Assembly (NCBI RefSeq): GCF_018100925.1
Contig: NZ_JAGJEH010000012.1
Span: 62,001-126,000 of the forward strand
From: Pseudoalteromonas luteoviolacea
GTDB lineage: Bacteria > Pseudomonadota > Gammaproteobacteria > Enterobacterales > Alteromonadaceae
Length of the DNA: 64,000 nucleotides
Direction of reading: 5' to 3'
Notes under the pieces: generated by a model
Seen by the model: only the letters and a program-made list of their open reading frames with translations
Told to the model about the DNA's origin: nothing
The model's database searches: none
Position numbers and translations under genes: made by a program
Shown: positions 60,045 to 64,000 of the stretch, piece after piece
Position numbering within the stretch: position 1 is the first letter of the stretch
Layout of the letters: each line of letters opens with the position of its first letter

Positions 60045-61727
60045 TTAAAGTAAACTGTTTCTCATTGTTAGAATATGCCGTAATTTATCCCAACGCACCA
60101 CGCCCATGATCTGGAGACTGTCTTTTTGGTTGTAAACATACACCGCACCAGAACGTTTATCTTTCAAGATTTCAAATGCTTCTGCAAGTGTAGCCTGAGT
60201 ACTCAGGCCTTGAAGTGGGATATATTTAACGGTTGCGCTGTCGTCTGATACCAGCGTCAAGTCGTATTCTGCGAGGCGGTAGCCCTTTTGTTCATCATAG
60301 ATAATGAGAGGTGTTTGGCTGTCAACGGCCGAAAGAGTGTCTTTAATTTGGTTTTTATCGCTTGAGTAAAGCAGCTTAAAGTCTTCTTCCATTTCCTCTA
60401 CGATCCCCACTTTTTGTAACGCTTCTTTCGCTGGAGAAACTTGGTAGGGTAGGCCTTGGAAATCAAGCTGCTGAATAAAAATAGAACGGTTGCCAAACAC
60501 TTGCAGTGCTGTCACATAAGCTGTTGAAATAACGAGCATAGCTGGAACAACAATCTGTGGATTGGAAGTTAGCTCCATCACAGCAGTCAATGCAGCCAAT
60601 GGAGCGTGTAATGTTGCTGCTAATAACCCTGCCATACCAAGTACGCCATATGTGCCAGCGACGTTTACATCGGGAGAGATAAATTGAGCAAAAAATGCCA
60701 TCAAGGTACCCATCACAACGCCAAGTCCGATTACCGGGCCAATCAACCCGCCAGGAATACCAAGGCCAATGGCAAATAACGTGGCGAGTAACTTGGCGAT
60801 AAAAATTGTGGTAAGTAGCTGTAAGTCGTCTGGCGTTTCGATAGCTAGCTTAATAGCGCTCATGCCAGAGCCCATTGCTTCGGGAACTAAGTATCCAATT
60901 AGGCCAGCAATGAGTCCTGCGAGTAGCAAGCGAGGAAACATACTGATTGGTTTGAAGGTTTTAATAATGAGCATGAGGTTTTGATTAAACGCAAAAGCAA
61001 CTGCGCCAAGCGCAAAACCACAAAGGATAAGGTATGGGTAGTGCCAGAAGCTTAACATTTCAATTTGAATTAGAGAGAGCTCAGAAACATTGCCAAATAC
61101 AAATTGTGTAGCCAGTGCGCCTGTGACAGCTGCAAGCATAATAGGAACGAAAATATGAATTTTGTATTCTCTCAGTACAACTTCCATAACAAATATAACA
61201 GCGGCTAATGGGGTATTGAATGACGCTGCAATGCCTGCTGCTACGCCACAGCCTGCTAGTGTTCTCGCAGCGTTGTGAGGTAAGTGAAGACGTTCTGTAA
61301 GGACACTTGCGCCAGTTGCGCCCATATGTACAGAAGGCCCTTCACGACCAACTGAAAAACCGCAAATGAGCGCAATACCGCCGCCAAAGAATTGGTTTAC
61401 GGAGTTCCAGATTGGCATATGACCATAATGAAGTTTGATACGGTTAATGACAAAGGGAATACCAAGTCGATAGTGCTTAAACCCAGTTAAATTAGCAAAA
61501 AGGGCGATGACTAGAGCCGCGCCGACGGGTAATAAAAGTCTTTGATGTTCGGCAAGAGAAGTAAAGTCATCATGACTATCTAGGAATGCAGACTGAACTA
61601 ACTCGATCATTAATCTGAATAAGATTATTAATACGGCAGCAATTAAACCTGCACAAACGCCAAGCAGACATAGTTGTGCTGATGTTCGAGGTTGTGCAAG
61701 GCGCCGTCTAACTTGGTCAAGTGTCAT
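60045..61727 (-). CDS. CLC-family anion transport protein with CBS pair
   Basis: A 560-residue membrane protein of the CLC family, with a C-terminal CBS-domain region (about 430-560). The gating glutamate is present: Glu129 in GREGPS. Three usual exchanger residues differ: the internal proton glutamate is Val183 (EV in place of EE), the anion-site serine of GSGIP is Leu88 (RLGIP), and the conserved tyrosine near helix R appears as Phe (RSIF). These choices look channel-like rather than exchanger-like, so I avoid the symbol clcA. It sits between hemJ and erpA; E. coli has clcA in the same slot. Confidence 0.9.
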   Translation of the reverse strand: MTLDQVRRRLAQPRTSAQLCLLGVCAGLIAAVLIILFRLMIELVQSAFLDSHDDFTSLAEHQRLLLPVGAALVIALFANLTGFKHYRLGIPFVINRIKLHYGHMPIWNSVNQFFGGGIALICGFSVGREGPSVHMGATGASVLTERLHLPHNAARTLAGCGVAAGIAASFNTPLAAVIFVMEVVLREYKIHIFVPIMLAAVTGALATQFVFGNVSELSLIQIEMLSFWHYPYLILCGFALGAVAFAFNQNLMLIIKTFKPISMFPRLLLAGLIAGLIGYLVPEAMGSGMSAIKLAIETPDDLQLLTTIFIAKLLATLFAIGLGIPGGLIGPVIGLGVVMGTLMAFFAQFISPDVNVAGTYGVLGMAGLLAATLHAPLAALTAVMELTSNPQIVVPAMLVISTAYVTALQVFGNRSIFIQQLDFQGLPYQVSPAKEALQKVGIVEEMEEDFKLLYSSDKNQIKDTLSAVDSQTPLIIYDEQKGYRLAEYDLTLVSDDSATVKYIPLQGLSTQATLAEAFEILKDKRSGAVYVYNQKDSLQIMGVVRWDKLRHILTMRNSLL

Positions 61728-61862
61728 AGTTCATCGCTTGAGATTGAAATTATCTCTTTATTTTATCAAAAGATTAATGCTAAGTCCCTGCTATAAATTT
61801 GCTTTATGATATTCCACCGAGGGGGATGTTAATTTAGCAACTACGCGCCGTGCAGCGCTCAG

Positions 61863-61895
61863 AGATACTTGATTAAAATAGTCGGGTATTAGATA
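61863..61895 (+). promoter_or_regulatory. erpA promoter with IscR-like type 1 operator
   Basis: TTGATT (61867-61872) and GATAAT (61890-61895) are spaced by 17 bp. Overlapping the -35 and spacer, 61863-61887 matches the 25-bp IscR type 1 consensus at 24 positions: left half ATACTTGATT (one mismatch, T for C), right half TAGTCGGGTAT (perfect). IscR carrying its 2Fe-2S cluster would repress here. Confidence 0.75.
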
Positions 61896-61929
61896 ATTCC
61901 GCTAATTATTGTACAAGGGTCGAACGCAC

Positions 61930-62268
61930 ATGTCAGAAGAGTTACCGATAAAGTTTAGCGATGCAGCGGCTGCGCGCGTAAAAGAGTTGATTGCTGAAGA
62001 GGAAAATCCTGAATTAAAGCTTCGCGTATACGTAACTGGCGGAGGATGCTCTGGGTTTCAATATGGCTTCACGTTTGATGAAAAAGTTAATCCAGGCGAT
62101 TTGGAAATTGAAAAAAACGGTGTGGTCATGGTGGTTGACCCTATGAGTATTCAATATTTGGTTGATGGGATAGTCGATTACACTGAGGGATTAGAAGGCG
62201 CACGCTTTTTTGTAAATAACCCGAATGCGACGACTACTTGCGGTTGTGGTGCAAGCTTTAGCGTCTAG
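61930..62268 (+). CDS. erpA: Iron-sulfur cluster insertion protein ErpA
   Basis: A-type carrier that delivers Fe-S clusters to targets such as the isoprenoid enzymes IspG/IspH. From ATG 61930 it is 112 residues. The three cluster cysteines are in GGGCSGFQ and TTCGCGASF. Adjacent to clc and hemL as in E. coli. It is a single transcription unit ended by a strong hairpin, with an IscR-like site on its promoter. Confidence 0.96.
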   Translation: MSEELPIKFSDAAAARVKELIAEEENPELKLRVYVTGGGCSGFQYGFTFDEKVNPGDLEIEKNGVVMVVDPMSIQYLVDGIVDYTEGLEGARFFVNNPNATTTCGCGASFSV

Positions 62269-62290
62269 TTGAGCCAAGTTAAACATGAAT

Positions 62291-62317
62291 AAAGCCATGC
62301 AATTGCATGGCTTTTTT
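62291..62317. terminator. Terminator shared by erpA and the convergent small ORF
   Basis: AAAGCCATGC-AATT-GCATGGCTTTTTT, perfect 10-bp stem 22 nt after the erpA stop. The T-run contains the stop codon of the opposing small gene. Confidence 0.92.
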
Positions 62318-62492
62318 ATGTCGGGTTGGTGACATGGATCATCAGAACAAAAAAGCCCAAGATAAATGCTGAAAAGAGAAGAATATAGATAAAACCACGT
62401 TTTCCTTGCTTGATAGGTATATTATTAACCCGCAAGAAGTAATACCATCCAAAGCATAAAGCCAGTGGCAATAAAAATAAAATTCGGATCAT
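62316..62492 (-). CDS. Small two-helix membrane protein, unknown
   Basis: A 58-residue protein that fills the gap after erpA. ATG 62492 has a modest AGGGC site. The sequence is two hydrophobic helices (about residues 3-19 and 34-53) joined by a short basic turn with IPIKQGKRG, ending VTNPT. The charge pattern puts the basic loop in the cytosol. I do not recognise a function. It converges on erpA and uses the same terminator. Real coding is supported by the clean frame, the helix pattern and lack of other explanation; not proven. Confidence 0.6.
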   Translation of the reverse strand: MIRILFLLPLALCFGWYYFLRVNNIPIKQGKRGFIYILLFSAFILGFFVLMIHVTNPT

Positions 62493-62843
62493 TCTGAAGC
62501 CCTTTTTTTACGTTATTTTTAAGATTAGCTGTAAATACTTATTTTTTAAAGAAAAATAAATTATTTCAAATACTGGTACAAGATATAAAATTTTTGTTAA
62601 AGTGTACCTTGTACCCTACATGAAAAAAACGAATATAGTTTTTTGAAATTTTATTAGGATTTAGCGTTAAGATAGTCTATACCTAATTGGGTACATAGGA
62701 ACAACCCTGTTGTCGATACAGGAAATGTGCAAGGCCTGTAAGGCCTCTAGCGAAATAATTTAAGCTACATTATACAGCCGAGTGAGACGGGCAAATTTCA
62801 CAAGGCCAGTTGAGATTAATCATCGAGTAGGAGATGTTTATTT
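62493..62843. other. Long A/T-rich leader/control region upstream of the XRE gene
   Basis: 351 bp without a gene. GGTACAAG (62575-62582) and CTTGTACC (62608-62615) form an inverted repeat; TGTACCC (62610-62616) and GGGTACA (62689-62695) form a second. Downstream, two small stems follow: CCTGT/ACAGG at about 62706-62722 and GGCCT-GTA-AGGCC at about 62732-62744. This looks like an operator region followed by a structured mRNA leader; no known riboswitch class is recognised. Confidence 0.5.
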
Positions 62844-63089
62844 ATGATGGGTAAAACGGTTTCTTCGGAAGAAAACGGAAAGTTAACAAAATGGTTGAAA
62901 TCAAAGCGTCATGAGAAAGGTCATACAATGCGTAGCCTAGCTCAAGTTTTAGGAACGCCACATTCTTTCATTGGAAAGATTGAAAACCAAGAGCGCCGTT
63001 TGGATGTAATTGAATTCTTACGTTACTGTGAAGCGTTGGAAGTTGACCCGTATGAAGGCTTGTCTTTAATTAATAAAGAAGAGCTTTAA
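62844..63089 (+). CDS. XRE-family helix-turn-helix regulator
   Basis: An 81-residue Cro/C1-type DNA-binding protein. Helices LTKWLKSKRHEKG, MRSLAQVLG and the recognition helix TPHSFIGKIENQERRLDVIEFLRYCEAL-like block (residues about 30-60) are typical. There is no effector domain. The start is ATG 62844 or 62847; GTAGGAGATG lies 10-15 nt upstream. Many such proteins repress their own gene, and the GTAC-type inverted repeats upstream could be the operators. No toxin or phage genes are nearby. Confidence 0.88.
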   Translation: MMGKTVSSEENGKLTKWLKSKRHEKGHTMRSLAQVLGTPHSFIGKIENQERRLDVIEFLRYCEALEVDPYEGLSLINKEEL

Positions 63090-63131
63090 CCTGCAACGGG
63101 ATTAAGAAAACAAGGTGCAGGGAAATGCACC

Positions 63132-64000
63132 TTAGTCTTGCTGTTTATATGCAGCTTCAATGGCATACAGTTTGTGCCTTATAAAATAGAGAAACAGCAA
63201 CGAAGGGATAACCATGAGTGCTGTGATGACAAAAAATACAGCCCAGTTCCCGCCTAGCCAATCATCAATGACTACTCCGCTATAACTAGATAATACAGTT
63301 CGGCCTAAACTACCCAAAGAGGCAAGTAAAGCGTAATGTGTTGCGCTGAATGTTCTGTCACAGAGCATTGAAATAAATGCGACCATGGCAACGAGTGACC
63401 ATGCTTGTGTAAAGCCATCGACAACAATTGCCAGTGCATATAGTGACTCCTTTGGTCCAGCTATGGCTATCCAAGAGAAAATCAAATTGGACGCAGCCAT
63501 TGCAATGCCACTGATGAAAAGTCCTTTTACAATGCCATATTTATGGTTAAAGATGCTCCCTAAAAAGGCAAAAATGATGGTAATAAGGCCTGTTCCAAGT
63601 TTTGAATACTGCGCAATTTGGGTATTGCTAAACCCCACTTCTTTGTAGAAAACAATCGACATGCGGGCTAGAAAAGCTTCACCAATCTTAAACAAAAAGA
63701 TAAAAGTTAATAGTGCAAGCGCCGTTTTAACACCATTTTTTTTGAAAAAACTAACAAAGGGGGCAACGAGCGTGACTCCTAGCCATGCAAGGAGCTTATT
63801 CGCGCGAGAATGACCGAGCTGAGATAATTTCTGTTCGTATGCTTTTTGTATCTGGGCCTGCGCTGTATCGCGATGAGAATCGGGCTCTTTTGCCAATATT
63901 GTGACAACTGACAGTAGTGCCATTATTACAGCCAATAGTAGGTATATGTCAGGCCAACTCACATTGGGTAGATCCGCTGCGAAAAATGGGATGGCCCCAA
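63132..64000 (-). CDS. ampG: AmpG-like muropeptide permease (MFS), cut off by window edge
   Basis: The C-terminal 289 residues or so of a major-facilitator protein; the frame runs open to the window end, so the gene starts beyond 64000 and the GTG at 63962 is not its start. About eight membrane helices are visible. FIFLFKIGEAFLARM, the GFSNTQIAQYSKLGTGLI loop and FSATHYALLASLGSLGR match AmpG, which imports anhydro-muropeptides for wall recycling. The exact substrate rests on family likeness. MltF in this window makes such anhydro products. Confidence 0.82.
   Translation of the reverse strand, partial: GAIPFFAADLPNVSWPDIYLLLAVIMALLSVVTILAKEPDSHRDTAQAQIQKAYEQKLSQLGHSRANKLLAWLGVTLVAPFVSFFKKNGVKTALALLTFIFLFKIGEAFLARMSIVFYKEVGFSNTQIAQYSKLGTGLITIIFAFLGSIFNHKYGIVKGLFISGIAMAASNLIFSWIAIAGPKESLYALAIVVDGFTQAWSLVAMVAFISMLCDRTFSATHYALLASLGSLGRTVLSSYSGVVIDDWLGGNWAVFFVITALMVIPSLLFLYFIRHKLYAIEAAYKQQD

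Noticed and set aside
62707..62722. CTGT...ACAG element resembling a LexA box
   Set aside because: Spacing is 7 nt, not 8, and it forms a leader stem; no SOS gene follows.

Overview
The window looks like an ordinary chromosomal stretch of a marine gammaproteobacterium of the order Alteromonadales, most likely Pseudoalteromonas. This is inferred from protein resemblance, moderate-to-low GC content, gene neighbourhoods shared with Escherichia coli/Shewanella-type genomes, and the mix of HemJ, KdkA and FbpABC; no database search was possible. About 61 protein genes are supported, almost all housekeeping. I see no insertion sequence, prophage, CRISPR array, rRNA or tRNA.

Layout. 1-7.6 kb: the 3' part of parC, purine salvage (hpt, gsk), glutaminase, tadA, a tiny arginine-rich ORF and mltF. 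7.6-15 kb: purL, then the ydbH-ynbE-ydbL envelope-lipid trio. 15-23 kb: LPS inner core and surface genes (waaA, a Wzi-like barrel, gmhA, hldE, kdkA, a GT9 heptosyltransferase, gmhB). 23-29 kb: kbl-tdh threonine breakdown, glpE-glpG, a lone FliL-like protein, ubiC-ubiA and a LysR regulator. 29.7-32.7 kb: an HD-GYP response regulator and small conserved proteins. 32.7-37.4 kb: tsaD, plsY, folB, folK, uppP, a GNAT enzyme and tapT.

The 711-bp gap at 37.4-38.1 kb is not empty. Its minus strand encodes a strong candidate CsrB-type regulatory RNA: about two dozen GGA motifs, a promoter, and a far-upstream GacA/UvrY-like box. Its plus strand carries a Fur-box promoter for an fbpABC ferric-iron uptake operon. 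The fourth gene of that operon is a DyP-peroxidase-fold protein that has kept the haem-ligand histidine but lost the distal aspartate and arginine.

42.7-56.9 kb: argR/mdh, serA-rpiA, fau with a tail-anchored coiled-coil partner, an S10 peptidase, a dual-receiver diguanylate cyclase, glnK-amtB, mrcB and a chemoreceptor. 57-64 kb: hemL, pyrB, hemJ, a CLC protein with channel-like residues, erpA under an IscR-like operator, a 58-residue membrane protein, an XRE regulator with a long leader, and a cut-off AmpG-like permease.

Themes linking the genes are LPS core assembly, purine and one-carbon metabolism, iron/haem/Fe-S economy (Fur, FbpABC, HemL, HemJ, ErpA) and c-di-GMP/Csr signalling. No wholly new multi-gene system is evident. 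The best leads are the CsrB-like RNA, the degenerate DyP protein in the iron operon, the CLC variant, and the two tiny ORFs at 5741-5905 and 62316-62492.
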